Origin: Kistimonas asteriae
GTDB lineage: Bacteria > Pseudomonadota > Gammaproteobacteria > Pseudomonadales > Endozoicomonadaceae
DNA: 64,000 nucleotides
Direction: 5' to 3'
Assembly (NCBI RefSeq): GCF_018263925.1
Contig: NZ_JAEVHF010000012.1
Location: 1 to 64,000, forward strand
The position numbers and the translations under genes are program-made. The notes under the pieces are model-generated. The model was not told where the DNA came from. It did not search any database and was given only the letters and a program-made list of their open reading frames with translations. Positions 16,906 through 25,595 of the stretch are shown piece after piece. Every line of letters begins with the position of its first letter. The first letter of the stretch is position 1.

Positions 16906-17729
16906 TGACGCTGGCGTTTTGCACGGAAGGTGATCCGCGAAATCCTGCGCTGGTCATGTTGCATGGTTTTTTGGGGAACACAGAAGACTGGTCACCAGTT
17001 GTTTCTTTGCTGAAACAACAGTTTTTCTGTGTTGCTGTTGATTTGCCCGGGCATGGTGGCAGTGCGGCTGTTGACGCAGGCTCTGGGTTTGATGATTGTT
17101 GTGCCCAGATCGACACAACGTTGAAAAACATCGGCATTCACTCATTCTGGTTGGCCGGTTATTCACTGGGCGGCAGAGTAGCGATGCATTATGCCTGCTG
17201 TTATCAGTCTGATCAGTCTGTCTCCTGTGAACATCCTGACACTGTGCAGCTATCCGGGTTGATCGTGGAATCTGCCCATCCCGGTTTAAAGCATGAGCCT
17301 GAGCGCCAGGCACGCAAGGAACATGATCATCATTGGGCAGAACGATTTCGCTGTGAGCCCCTGGATGTTGTCTTGTATGACTGGTATCGGCAGCCTGTGT
17401 TTGCTTGTCTCTCACAAGACGATCAACAGATTATGGTTGATCAGCGGCGGAACAATAAAGGACGTACATTGGCCGATATGCTGGAAGCGACCAGCTTGTC
17501 CCGGCAGGCTTGCTTTCACGATGCGTTATGCCGGCTGCCATTTCCGGTGTTGTACATTTGTGGCGACCGTGACCTCAAATTCCAGGCGATCGGGCAACAG
17601 TTCAGCGAATGCCCGACGATGACCGTACATCTGCAGGAACAGGCTGGACACAATGTCCATCACGCCTGCCCGACAGCTTACGCTGACACTATCCTGTCCT
17701 TTTACTCCTCCATGACAGAACGGAATTAG
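16905..17729 (+). CDS. menH: SHCHC synthase MenH (alpha/beta hydrolase)
   Basis: A 274-aa alpha/beta-hydrolase that eliminates pyruvate from the MenD product. Seen: the oxyanion-region motif MLHGFLGNTEDW, the nucleophile elbow LAGYSLGGR, and the terminal histidine in EQAGHNVHH. E. coli MenH is 252 aa; the extra length here lies mainly in the cap region around residues 95-125 (DQSVSCEHPDTVQL), which looks like a small insertion. It sits between menD (1-base overlap) and menB (3-base gap), the standard order in gammaproteobacteria. Confidence 0.93.
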   Translation: MTLAFCTEGDPRNPALVMLHGFLGNTEDWSPVVSLLKQQFFCVAVDLPGHGGSAAVDAGSGFDDCCAQIDTTLKNIGIHSFWLAGYSLGGRVAMHYACCYQSDQSVSCEHPDTVQLSGLIVESAHPGLKHEPERQARKEHDHHWAERFRCEPLDVVLYDWYRQPVFACLSQDDQQIMVDQRRNNKGRTLADMLEATSLSRQACFHDALCRLPFPVLYICGDRDLKFQAIGQQFSECPTMTVHLQEQAGHNVHHACPTAYADTILSFYSSMTERN

Positions 17730-17732
17730 CTA

Positions 17733-18575
17733 ATGAATGACGTATTGATCAAACCCGCCCTTGACTGGCAGGACTGCTCTGACGGTTATGAGGATATTCT
17801 CTATCACAAGGCGGAAGGCATCGCCCGGATCATGATTAACCGGCCCCGGGTGCACAACGCTTTTCGCCCCCTGACCGTGATGGAAATGTCACGCGCCATG
17901 ACGGATGCTCGTTATGACAGTGAGATCGGTACCATTATCCTGACCGGCGCTGGCGGTAAGGCGTTCTGTTCCGGTGGCGACCAGAAGGTGCGCGGTGACT
18001 CCGGTTACCGTGATGATCAGGGCACACATCATCTCAATGTGCTCGACCTGCAGCGTCAGATCAGAACCTGCCCAAAACCGGTAGTGGCGATGGTGGCAGG
18101 TTATGCCATTGGCGGTGGGCATGTGTTGCATATGCTCTGTGACCTGACCATTGCTGCAGATAATGCCGTCTTTGGTCAGACAGGACCCAAAGTAGGCTCC
18201 TTTGATGGTGGGTATGGCGCCAGCTACATGGCGCGTCTGGTGGGCCAGAAAAAGGCCCGTGAAATCTGGTTCCTGTGCCGGCAGTATGATGCACAGGCAG
18301 CTCTCGACATGGGGTTGGTGAATACCGTAGTGCCGTTGGAACAGCTGGAGATGGAAACGGTCCAGTGGTGCCGTGAAATGCTGCAGAATTCCCCCATGGC
18401 ATTACGTTGTCTGAAGGCGGCCTTGAATGCGGACTGTGACGGCCAGGCGGGCCTGCAGGAGCTGGCCGGTAATGCGACGATGCTCTTCTATATGTCAGAA
18501 GAAGGGCAGGAAGGGCGGAATGCCTTTGTGGAGAAACGGGCGCCGGATTTCAGTAAATTTGGCCGTAATCCCTGA
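17733..18575 (+). CDS. menB: 1,4-dihydroxy-2-naphthoyl-CoA synthase MenB
   Basis: A 280-aa crotonase-fold enzyme that cyclises o-succinylbenzoyl-CoA to 1,4-dihydroxy-2-naphthoyl-CoA. The sequence carries the MenB-specific segments [55 protein letters not shown] and the C-terminal KRAPDFSKF that contacts the neighbouring subunit. Length matches the E. coli enzyme (285 aa). Its stop overlaps the menC start by one base. Confidence 0.98.
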   Translation: MNDVLIKPALDWQDCSDGYEDILYHKAEGIARIMINRPRVHNAFRPLTVMEMSRAMTDARYDSEIGTIILTGAGGKAFCSGGDQKVRGDSGYRDDQGTHHLNVLDLQRQIRTCPKPVVAMVAGYAIGGGHVLHMLCDLTIAADNAVFGQTGPKVGSFDGGYGASYMARLVGQKKAREIWFLCRQYDAQAALDMGLVNTVVPLEQLEMETVQWCREMLQNSPMALRCLKAALNADCDGQAGLQELAGNATMLFYMSEEGQEGRNAFVEKRAPDFSKFGRNP

Positions 18576-19609
18576 TGTTGCTCGAATCGGCAACGATCTA
18601 CCGTTTTCGGCTGCCACTTCGGCAGCCTTTGGCCTTGAAAGGCCATCGGCTTGAAACACGACAAGGGTTGATTCTCCAGCTTAACGCCAGAAACGGTCAG
18701 TTTGGCTTTGGCGAGTGTTCGCCACTCCCGGGGTTCAGTCATGAATCGCTGGATGATGCCTTAGGGCAGCTACAGGGTGTGATTAAGGTGTTGCTCAGTC
18801 AGCCAGATTGTCTGGATTCTATTATTCAATCGGGAGCTCGTAGCTGTACGGATCAAATGCTGTTTTCCTCTGTGGCCTGTGCTGTGGAAGGTGCAGCCCT
18901 AAGTCTTGCCGGGCAGTTCCATGCCGTACCGAAAGCGACAGCGGTTTGTCCTTTGTTGATGGGGACTGCTGATGAGGTTCTGGCACAGTTTGCCCGTTTG
19001 CCAAACTGTTCAGAAATAAAACTGAAAGTTGGCAGGGCGCGATTGGATGATGACATTGCCGTGGTGAATGCCTTATGCGAACAAGGTTTACCATTGCTGC
19101 GAATACGTCTGGATGCTAACCGACAGTGGGGATTTGCTGATGCAGTGCGATTCTGTCGTTCAGTCAATGCTGAACGCATTGCTTTTCTGGAAGAGCCTCT
19201 GGCGGAGTATCAGCGATTGCCTGAGCTAGGTGAGTTGACCCATTTTCCGCTGGCGCTGGATGAATCTCTGCAGGTCCCAGGCGGGAGCTTTTCGGTCTTT
19301 CCCGGCTTGGTGGCTTTAGTTATCAAGCCCATGTTGGCGGGTGGAATGGTCAAAACGCACCAATTCATCCGGCAGGCAAAGTCGGCGAATCTGCGTGCGA
19401 TTGTCAGTTCATCGTATGAAAGCCCACTCGGAATCAGGCAATTGGCTAGTCTGGCGCACCGTGAAACGCCCAATGAATTGCCAGGGTTAGATACGGTCAA
19501 TGCCTTTTGTGCATCATCGGTCGAACGATTTGAAGGTTTGTTGCTAAAGGCTGTTAGTCGGCAAGACCCTGTGTTGGAGGAAGTATGGCGCTATACCGTT
19601 GCCCCTTGA
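18575..19609 (+). CDS. menC: o-Succinylbenzoate synthase MenC
   Basis: A 344-aa enolase-superfamily enzyme dehydrating SHCHC to o-succinylbenzoate. The catalytic layout is visible: a lysine in SEIKLKVG, the metal ligands in RLDANRQWG (Asp), FLEEPLAEY (Glu) and ALDESL (Asp), and the second-face lysine in VIKPMLAGG. MenC is the least conserved enzyme of the pathway, but these positions and the operon context make the call firm. The gene overlaps menE by 25 bases; the menE ribosome binding site GGAGGAAGT lies inside the menC coding region. Confidence 0.95.
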   Translation: MLLESATIYRFRLPLRQPLALKGHRLETRQGLILQLNARNGQFGFGECSPLPGFSHESLDDALGQLQGVIKVLLSQPDCLDSIIQSGARSCTDQMLFSSVACAVEGAALSLAGQFHAVPKATAVCPLLMGTADEVLAQFARLPNCSEIKLKVGRARLDDDIAVVNALCEQGLPLLRIRLDANRQWGFADAVRFCRSVNAERIAFLEEPLAEYQRLPELGELTHFPLALDESLQVPGGSFSVFPGLVALVIKPMLAGGMVKTHQFIRQAKSANLRAIVSSSYESPLGIRQLASLAHRETPNELPGLDTVNAFCASSVERFEGLLLKAVSRQDPVLEEVWRYTVAP

Positions 19610-21036
19610 GGCATCAGGCGATTCTGACACCGGATGCTGTGGCAGTCTGGCTTGAAAATAGCTGTATCACCTTTTCTGAGTTGGATAGTCAGGTTTCTGC
19701 TATTCAGCGCCAACTGATAACGGCAGGTCTGCAGGCAGATAGCCATCTTGCTGTCGTGAGTGGTAATAGCCTGACCATGCTATGGCTGCTGCTGGCATGC
19801 CTGAGATCAGGTATTGTCTTTTGCCCGTTGAATCCACGATTCCCTGCCGCTCAGCTCGAAGATTTGATTGAGTCGATGGATTGTGATGCCTGTTATGTTG
19901 AAGAAAATGAGTCTTCGCAGGGGCTTTCCTTACCTAGAGTTGCCAGAATCACGTTGTTGGATCCTCCCGCTATCACACCAAATCATTCGCCAACTACGTT
20001 GCAGGAAATAGGGTTAGATGCTGAAGATTTGTGTGATCTTATTCTGACATCCGGCAGTTCAGGCAAGGCAAAGGCGGCCGGCCATTGCTATCGAAACCAT
20101 TACTACAGTGCATTGGGGTCGCAGGTGCAGATTCCATTGAGCAGCCATGATGCATGGCTGCTGTCTTTGCCCCTTTTTCATGTTGGGGGCTATGCCATAG
20201 TCATCCGTTGCCTCTTAGCGGGTGCAGCCATTGTGTTGGCGCCGGAAATGGCAATGACGCAGATATTGAGCCGATTCCCGGTGACACACTTGTCGCTGGT
20301 GAATACTCTGTTATATCGACTATTGCGGGCTGAACACGTGTCGCTGGCAGACACAGCGATCAATGTCATTTTGATGGGCGGTGGTTATGTAGCGTCTGAT
20401 CTGGTAGCGGACGTCAACACTCAGGGTATTCGTATTCTGACCAGTTATGGGCTGACCGAATCCAGTTCACAAGCCTGTACAGGCTCCCCCGTTTTTCTGG
20501 ATGACCTGCGGTTAACCTCTGGCCAGCCCTTGCCGCATCGGCAGATCAGAATCAGTCAGCAGGGAGAGATTCAGATTCGTGGAGAGGTACTCTTCAAAGG
20601 GTATTACCACTGTGGAGGTCAATTTGACCTGCCCCTTGATGAGGGTTGGTTCGCTACGGGGGATCTGGGTTATTTCACCGATGACGGACAGTTGGTAGTG
20701 ACTGGAAGACGAGACAACATGTTTATTTCTGGCGGTGAAAATATTCAGCCGGAAGAGATTGAGAAAGCGCTGCTGGCACTGCCTGGTGTTCGTCAGGCGG
20801 TCGTGGTGCCTGTTTCTGACCGGGAATTTGGTCAGCGGCCAGTCGCCTTTGTTGACAGCAATATACTGGATGATAATTTGAATTGTTTACGTTCAGGGCT
20901 TGCGTTGCGCCTTGTGCGCTTTAAAATGCCAGAACGGATATATCCATGGCCTGCAGAAACGACAAGTGGCGGATTGAAAGTCAATCGACGTTTTTTTAGT
21001 GCACTGGCAGAGAGCCGATACGTGCACCAGCAGTAA
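19585..21036 (+). CDS. menE: o-Succinylbenzoate--CoA ligase MenE
   Basis: A 483-aa acyl-adenylate-forming enzyme that activates o-succinylbenzoate with ATP and CoA. ANL superfamily motifs: LILTSGSSGKAKAAGHC (ATP P-loop), TSYGLTESSSQACT, GWFATGDLGYFTDDGQLVVTGR and the hinge/C-terminal domain with GENIQPEEIEKAL. It is the last gene of the men operon. menA and the methyltransferase step (menG/ubiE) are not in the window and must lie elsewhere if menaquinone is made. Confidence 0.95.
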   Translation: MALYRCPLRHQAILTPDAVAVWLENSCITFSELDSQVSAIQRQLITAGLQADSHLAVVSGNSLTMLWLLLACLRSGIVFCPLNPRFPAAQLEDLIESMDCDACYVEENESSQGLSLPRVARITLLDPPAITPNHSPTTLQEIGLDAEDLCDLILTSGSSGKAKAAGHCYRNHYYSALGSQVQIPLSSHDAWLLSLPLFHVGGYAIVIRCLLAGAAIVLAPEMAMTQILSRFPVTHLSLVNTLLYRLLRAEHVSLADTAINVILMGGGYVASDLVADVNTQGIRILTSYGLTESSSQACTGSPVFLDDLRLTSGQPLPHRQIRISQQGEIQIRGEVLFKGYYHCGGQFDLPLDEGWFATGDLGYFTDDGQLVVTGRRDNMFISGGENIQPEEIEKALLALPGVRQAVVVPVSDREFGQRPVAFVDSNILDDNLNCLRSGLALRLVRFKMPERIYPWPAETTSGGLKVNRRFFSALAESRYVHQQ

Positions 21037-21150
21037 CTTTACGTCAGCGGTTCAGGGCTGATCTGCAGGCAAAAAACTATAAACGTGTATCAGCTGTTAT
21101 TGATAGCCCGTTAGCACTGGGGCGGCTGATCCGATCAGGCGGTTTACGAT

Positions 21151-21747
21151 ATGAAAGCAGGGAATTCCGGCAACGTGCGGGCGTTTATTGCCTACCGTTT
21201 GCCTCTGGATGTTTCTGCAGCACTCTATAAAAAGGCCCGTCACCATGTTGGTGAGGATGTGGTCGAGAAGCTGCGCTGGGTGGCACCACAGGATTATCAT
21301 CTGACACTGCGTTTTCTTGGTCACTGTACCGAAGAGCAGTTGCAGCAAATATCAAGCGGGCTTCACGAAGTTTTGCAGGATGTGGATGGTTTTCGTTGCA
21401 TGACTGGGGAGGTCAGTTATTTTCCTTCCGCGAACCATCCGCGTGTTATGGCGCTGATGGTGCATTCGGGAAAAGTCATGGAAAGGCTTTATGCATTATG
21501 TGATGAACTGGCGGTCGCCGCAGGCATTCCGTCTCAGTCCCGTCACTTCAGACCGCATGTTACGCTGGCAAGATTCCCGGCGGATACGCACCGTCTCTCC
21601 ATGTCTGTCTGGCGCCTGCCGGGTTTCCATTTGACGGTCAAGGATATCGCCTTGGTCCGCAGTGACCTGTCACCTGAAGGCGCTCGTTATTCGGAGATGG
21701 AAACCTTTCCTTTAGATCCTGCACTGCAGACGGCCGTCGCTCAATAG
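21151..21747 (+). CDS. thpR: RNA 2',3'-cyclic phosphodiesterase ThpR (2H/LigT family)
   Basis: A 198-aa member of the 2H phosphoesterase superfamily with both catalytic HxTx motifs, YHLTLRFLG and PHVTLARF. The enzyme opens 2',3'-cyclic phosphate RNA ends to 2'-phosphate; its physiological RNA target is unsettled in bacteria. An AGGCGG motif about 8 bases before the ATG supports the start. It follows menE on the same strand after 114 bases and is convergent with a small unknown gene, the two stops overlapping by 7 bases. Confidence 0.92.
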   Translation: MKAGNSGNVRAFIAYRLPLDVSAALYKKARHHVGEDVVEKLRWVAPQDYHLTLRFLGHCTEEQLQQISSGLHEVLQDVDGFRCMTGEVSYFPSANHPRVMALMVHSGKVMERLYALCDELAVAAGIPSQSRHFRPHVTLARFPADTHRLSMSVWRLPGFHLTVKDIALVRSDLSPEGARYSEMETFPLDPALQTAVAQ

Positions 21748-22037
21748 GCGACGGCTGCAGCAGAGTATTCGGTGTCGAGGTCAACACGCCACGGCAGTCT
21801 GTATTGCTGCATGGCTTGAAGCAGTTGATCTTCGTTCATGGTCCTGAAACGGGTGGTGAGCAGTGTGCGTTGAATCAATGCCAGTTCCCGTTCGCTCAGC
21901 TGGCCGATTTCTGTGTGCTCAAAGATACCTTCCTGTATCAGGCTCTCACGCCATGCATGGCTTTCTGTGGATGCCATGACGTGTTCCGCAAGCCGGCTGG
22001 ACAGTTCATCGGCGTTGAATAGCTTTCGTAATCCCAT
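21741..22037 (-). CDS. Small hypothetical protein, 98 aa
   Basis: The product begins MGLRKLFNADELSSRLAEHV and is helical, soluble and rich in Glu, Arg and Gln, with the segment LSERELALIQRTLLTTRFRT. AAGGAG six bases before the ATG is a near-perfect ribosome binding site, which is the main reason to accept the gene. No domain is recognised. It is divergent from ubiU and shares its 250-base upstream region, so the FNR-type box there could affect it too, although its distance and orientation fit ubiU better. Confidence 0.65.
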   Translation of the reverse strand: MGLRKLFNADELSSRLAEHVMASTESHAWRESLIQEGIFEHTEIGQLSERELALIQRTLLTTRFRTMNEDQLLQAMQQYRLPWRVDLDTEYSAAAVAY

Positions 22038-22216
22038 GGTTGCTCCTTGCTCTCTCTTTCGGTACGTTTCTTTGACTTTAATCGTGGAAGCGGCGTATTG
22101 GTGTAGCCGTTATGTTCCTCTTTGTTTCCTCTTGTTACAGCGCGCAGATTCCGTTATCAAAGCTTAAGCAATTGATATGCCACTCTTTCGGTTGTCAGTG
22201 TTTGGATTCCCTGTGG

Positions 22217-22230
22217 TTGATAGGGATCAA
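22217..22230 (+). promoter_or_regulatory. FNR/Anr box in the ubiU-ubiV promoter
   Basis: The sequence TTGATAGGGATCAA matches the FNR/Anr/CRP-FNR-family consensus TTGAT-N4-ATCAA at all ten defined positions. A -10 candidate, TACCAT, lies at 22253-22258, so the box centre (22223.5) falls close to -41.5 from the expected start near 22265, the class II activation position. The ubiU ATG follows at 22287. In E. coli the ubiUV genes are known to be FNR-controlled, which agrees with this reading. Confidence 0.82.
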
Positions 22231-22286
22231 GGTTTCTGCCGGGATAGCCCGCTACCATGTTTGGCTTAAGAATAATGGAGTGAAAC

Positions 22287-23282
22287 ATGGAGCTGGTTTG
22301 CCCTGCCGGTAGCCTGCCGGCCCTCAAGGCTGCCGTTGATAACGGTGCGGATGCGGTTTACATCGGTTTTCGTGACGACACCAATGCCCGTCACTTTGCC
22401 GGATTGAATTTCAATGAGAGCAAGGCCGTCAAGGCGCTTGACTACGCCAGGATGAAAGGGGTGAAAATCCTGGTGGCCATTAATACCTATCCGCAGCCTG
22501 CCGGCTGGTCGCGCTGGCAACGGGCAGTCGATATGGCAGCGGATTTGAATGTGAGTGCTGTGATTGCCGCAGACATGGGCGTGCTCTCCTATGCAAAGGA
22601 TCGTCATCCGGATCTTGGGCTGCACCTGTCGGTACAGGCATCGGCCACCAACCTTGCCAGTCTGTCGTTTTATCACCAGCGATTCGGTATCAAGCGCGCC
22701 GTATTGCCAAGGGTGCTCTCGGTCAAGCAGGTGGCGGCACTGGCGGAGAAGAGCCCTGTTGAGCTGGAAGTCTTTGCCTTTGGCAGCTTATGTATCATGT
22801 CCGAGGGACGTTGCTACCTGTCATCTTACCTGACGGCCGAATCGCCCAATACTGTCGGGGCCTGCTCACCTGCACGCTTTGTTCGCTGGTCAGAAACGCC
22901 TGCAGGTCTGGAGTCACGGCTGAATGATGTCCTCATTGACCGTTACCAGGACGGCGAGAATGCCGGCTATCCCACTCTCTGCAAAGGACGCTTTTCAGTG
23001 CAGGGCAAGACCTGTCATGCACTGGAGGCGCCCACGAGCCTGAATACACTGTCATTGATCCCGGAATTGACCCAGATGGGGGTGTCTGCCGTGAAGATTG
23101 AAGGCCGTCAGCGCAGCCCTGCCTATACCGCGGAAGTGACCCGTGTCTGGCGTGAGGCGCTGGACAGCTATCGACATAATCCCGGTGGTTATCGGCCCAG
23201 GGAGGAATGGATGCGTTCACTCGCTCATCTGTCAGAAGGTAGCCAGACAACATTGGGCGCCTATCAGCGGGCCTGGCAGTAA
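22287..23282 (+). CDS. ubiU: O2-independent ubiquinone hydroxylation protein UbiU (YhbU, peptidase U32 family)
   Basis: A 331-aa U32-family protein, close to E. coli YhbU/UbiU. With UbiV it forms an iron-sulfur complex required for ring hydroxylation in ubiquinone synthesis without oxygen. Family signatures are ELVCPAGSLPALKAAVDNGA at the N-terminus, FGSLCIMSEGRCYLSSYLT and NTVGACSPARFVRW, and KIEGRQRSPAYTAEVTRVWR near the C-terminus. The cysteines in MSEGRC, GACSP and PTLCKG, with one upstream, are the expected cluster ligands. GGAGTGAAAC precedes the ATG. ubiV follows after 32 bases. Confidence 0.96.
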   Translation: MELVCPAGSLPALKAAVDNGADAVYIGFRDDTNARHFAGLNFNESKAVKALDYARMKGVKILVAINTYPQPAGWSRWQRAVDMAADLNVSAVIAADMGVLSYAKDRHPDLGLHLSVQASATNLASLSFYHQRFGIKRAVLPRVLSVKQVAALAEKSPVELEVFAFGSLCIMSEGRCYLSSYLTAESPNTVGACSPARFVRWSETPAGLESRLNDVLIDRYQDGENAGYPTLCKGRFSVQGKTCHALEAPTSLNTLSLIPELTQMGVSAVKIEGRQRSPAYTAEVTRVWREALDSYRHNPGGYRPREEWMRSLAHLSEGSQTTLGAYQRAWQ

Positions 23283-23314
23283 TGCCCCTTCAATCACACG
23301 GTCAAGGATCTGTC

Positions 23315-24205
23315 ATGGAAATTACATTGGGGCCGGTACTGACTTTTTGGAAAAAGCAGGCCGTACTGGATTTTTACCGGGAAGCAGAAGGCTGGCCGGT
23401 GGATCGCATCTATCTGGGGGAATCGGTCTGTGCCAAGCGTCGCGAACTGCGTTTGGATGACTGGCTGTCGATTGCCCGCAGCCTGAGAGCAGCGGGAAAA
23501 GAGGTGGTGCTGTCAACGCTGACGTTGTTGGAAGCGGCGTCGGAACTTGCGTCCCTGCGAAAAATCTGCAGCAATGGCGAGTTTCTGGTTGAGGCCAATG
23601 ATGTCGGTGCAATACAGCTGCTTTCAGAGGCTGGCGTGTCTTTTGTGGCGGGGCCCGCAATCAATATTTATAACGCCTATACACTGCGTGAGTTGGTTGA
23701 TGCCGGTATGCAACGCTGGGTGATGCCGGTCGAGCTGTCCGGTGAGGCGTTGGCTGCCATTCTTGCCCAGTCTGATGAATTGGGTATCAGGGAAAAATTC
23801 ACAACAGAAGTCTTTAGTTATGGCTATCTGCCACTGGCCTGGTCAGCCCGGTGTTTTACTGCCAGAGCGTATGATCTGCCCAAGGACGACTGCGAGTTCC
23901 GTTGTCTTGACCACCCGGATGGGTTGGCTGTCTTCAGCCAGGAAGGGGAGCGTCTTTTTACCCTGAACGGTATACAGACACAGTCAGGTCTGTGCAGCAA
24001 TCTGTTGCCGCAATGGCAAAATATGGCGTCGATCGGTGTAGAGGCCATGCGCATTTCTCCTCGTGAAACCGGTACTGGTGAGCTGGTGCAGCAACTCCGT
24101 GCATCCATGGATACAATGTCGTCGGATCGGTTACCGCTGCAGTCCGTCGATCAATGTAACGGTTACTGGTTTGGTCAGGCAGGGATGACCAGCACCTTGT
24201 CCTGA
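23315..24205 (+). CDS. ubiV: O2-independent ubiquinone hydroxylation protein UbiV (YhbV)
   Basis: The UbiU partner, 296 aa when started at MEITLGPVLTFW, which aligns with E. coli YhbV (MKYSLGPVLWYW) and has AAGGATC upstream; a longer frame opens at 23282. Conserved segments include YLGESVCAKRRELRLDDWL, VLSTLTLLEAASELASL, FLVEANDVGAIQLL, MPVELSGEALAAIL, LPLAWSARCFTARAYDLPKD and FTLNGIQTQSG. Cysteines in VCAKRR, ARCFTA and CEFRC are the likely [4Fe-4S] ligands. It is transcribed with ubiU and so falls under the FNR-type box before ubiU. Confidence 0.95.
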   Translation: MEITLGPVLTFWKKQAVLDFYREAEGWPVDRIYLGESVCAKRRELRLDDWLSIARSLRAAGKEVVLSTLTLLEAASELASLRKICSNGEFLVEANDVGAIQLLSEAGVSFVAGPAINIYNAYTLRELVDAGMQRWVMPVELSGEALAAILAQSDELGIREKFTTEVFSYGYLPLAWSARCFTARAYDLPKDDCEFRCLDHPDGLAVFSQEGERLFTLNGIQTQSGLCSNLLPQWQNMASIGVEAMRISPRETGTGELVQQLRASMDTMSSDRLPLQSVDQCNGYWFGQAGMTSTLS

Positions 24206-24224
24206 TAAGGCGCTGGTATCGTCA

Positions 24225-24707
24225 TTAGCTGGCCAGTGATGCCAGGCGGTCACTGGTCTGAAGCAGTTGCCTGACCAGCTGGGGAAGCTGGTCAAGGTCG
24301 ATGCTGTCGAGCATGTTTTTGATGGCCAGCCCCAGTTCCGTATTGCCTTCAATCACCAGTCGTCGCTGGAAAAACAGCGTGTCAGGGTCTTCCCGGCGTG
24401 ACGCCAGCGCGAGAAAGGCGGTGCTGTTACCGCGAATGGTGACATCGCAGGGGCGGGGTGAACCCAGTACGATCTTTTCATCAATGACGGTCAGGTAGAA
24501 ATCCAGTCCGAAGTCTGTCACTGACAGCTGCAGCCAGTGATCTTCCAGACAATCAAAATCGCCGTCAGACAATGGTTCGCGAAAGGTGTGATTCAGAGCC
24601 TGTGCCAGTGGCCGGTTTCGCAGCGACCATGGGATGACATGCAACGGCTTGAACAACCAGGCAACCGGTGGGTGTGGAATCCGGCGGAGTGTTTCAGGTA
24701 ACGGCAT
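24225..24707 (-). CDS. ubiT: Anaerobic ubiquinone accessory lipid-binding protein UbiT (SCP2 domain)
   Basis: A 160-aa SCP2 sterol-carrier-fold protein matching YhbT/UbiT, thought to hold hydrophobic ubiquinone intermediates for the O2-independent pathway. Visible: the N-terminal PHPPVAWLFKPLHVIPWSLR, REPLSDGDFDCLEDHWLQLS, the DVTIRGNSTAFLALASRRED strand-loop, and RRLVIEGNTELGLAIKNMLD. In E. coli ubiT is divergent from ubiUV. Here it is convergent with ubiV, 19 bases apart, and is read from the thiM promoter: its ATG overlaps the thiM stop by one base. Confidence 0.92.
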   Translation of the reverse strand: MPLPETLRRIPHPPVAWLFKPLHVIPWSLRNRPLAQALNHTFREPLSDGDFDCLEDHWLQLSVTDFGLDFYLTVIDEKIVLGSPRPCDVTIRGNSTAFLALASRREDPDTLFFQRRLVIEGNTELGLAIKNMLDSIDLDQLPQLVRQLLQTSDRLASLAS

Positions 24708-25516
24708 TATTGCTCTTCCAATTTGAGATGCTGGTTCAGTATGTCCGGGGTCAGAAGGTAAAGTTCATCCAGTAATTTGCCATGCAGAGAGCCGGGGCCG
24801 GCGACTTCCGCTGCAGCCCGCTCTCCCGCAATGCCCAGTACTGAAAGGGCTGTCGTGACAGCCGTCAGTCCATCACCTTCTACGGCGAGGAAAGCGCCGG
24901 TCAGGGCCGTGGCCAGGCATCCAGTACCGGTGACGCTGGCCATCATCAGATGACCATTGTGCAGGCGGACCTGCTTGTAACCGTCGGTGATCAGGTCGGT
25001 GGCGCCAGTGATGGCGATGGTGGTTTGCCAGTCACGGGCAGCCGTCATGGCCAGGGATTCGACAGCTTCAGGGGTTTCCGTGCTGTCAACGCCTTTGCCG
25101 CCAAGTTCGCCGGTATACAGCGCCTGGATTTCAGACGCATTGGCGCGTACTACATTGGGGCGATATTCAAGCATCAGGCGCGCCGTGTCCAGACGAAAGC
25201 GGGTGGCTGCCGCGCCTACGGGATCCAGTACCCAGGGTTTGCCTGTATTGTGGGCATGGTTGACGGCACATTTCATAACCATGCCAGTACGGGCGCTGGG
25301 CGTACCAATATTGATCACCAATGCGCTGGCCAGGTTAACCACGTCGACAGTTTCTTCAATGGCATCAGCCATGATCGGAGAAGCGCCCAGTGCCAGCAGT
25401 CCGTTGGCGGTGAAATTCATGACCACCTTGTTGGTAATGTTGTGTACCAGGGGGCGTTGTTGACGAACAGCGTCCAGGGCGGTCGTGATCCGTTGTTGGA
25501 AAGGTGAGATTGTCAT
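24707..25516 (-). CDS. thiM: Hydroxyethylthiazole kinase ThiM
   Basis: A 269-aa ribokinase-fold kinase that phosphorylates 4-methyl-5-(2-hydroxyethyl)thiazole in thiamine salvage. Typical segments: PLVHNITNKVVMNFTANGLLALGASPIMADA, WVLDPVGAAATRFR, IAITGATDLITDG and SVTGTGCLATALTGAFLA with the catalytic CGG/GTGC-like loop. Length matches the family (about 262-272 aa). thiD and thiE, its usual partners, are absent from this window. No TPP riboswitch is recognisable in the 100-base leader. Instead an FNR-type box and a TAGAAT -10 stand upstream. The stop overlaps the ubiT start by one base. Confidence 0.95.
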   Translation of the reverse strand: MTISPFQQRITTALDAVRQQRPLVHNITNKVVMNFTANGLLALGASPIMADAIEETVDVVNLASALVINIGTPSARTGMVMKCAVNHAHNTGKPWVLDPVGAAATRFRLDTARLMLEYRPNVVRANASEIQALYTGELGGKGVDSTETPEAVESLAMTAARDWQTTIAITGATDLITDGYKQVRLHNGHLMMASVTGTGCLATALTGAFLAVEGDGLTAVTTALSVLGIAGERAAAEVAGPGSLHGKLLDELYLLTPDILNQHLKLEEQ

Positions 25517-25595
25517 GGCTGATTCCGGAAGCTGGGCTGAATAGGCGGGTAGTGGTTAACCCGTTGTTAAGCCTGTCTGTACTCTGGTGCGCGAT

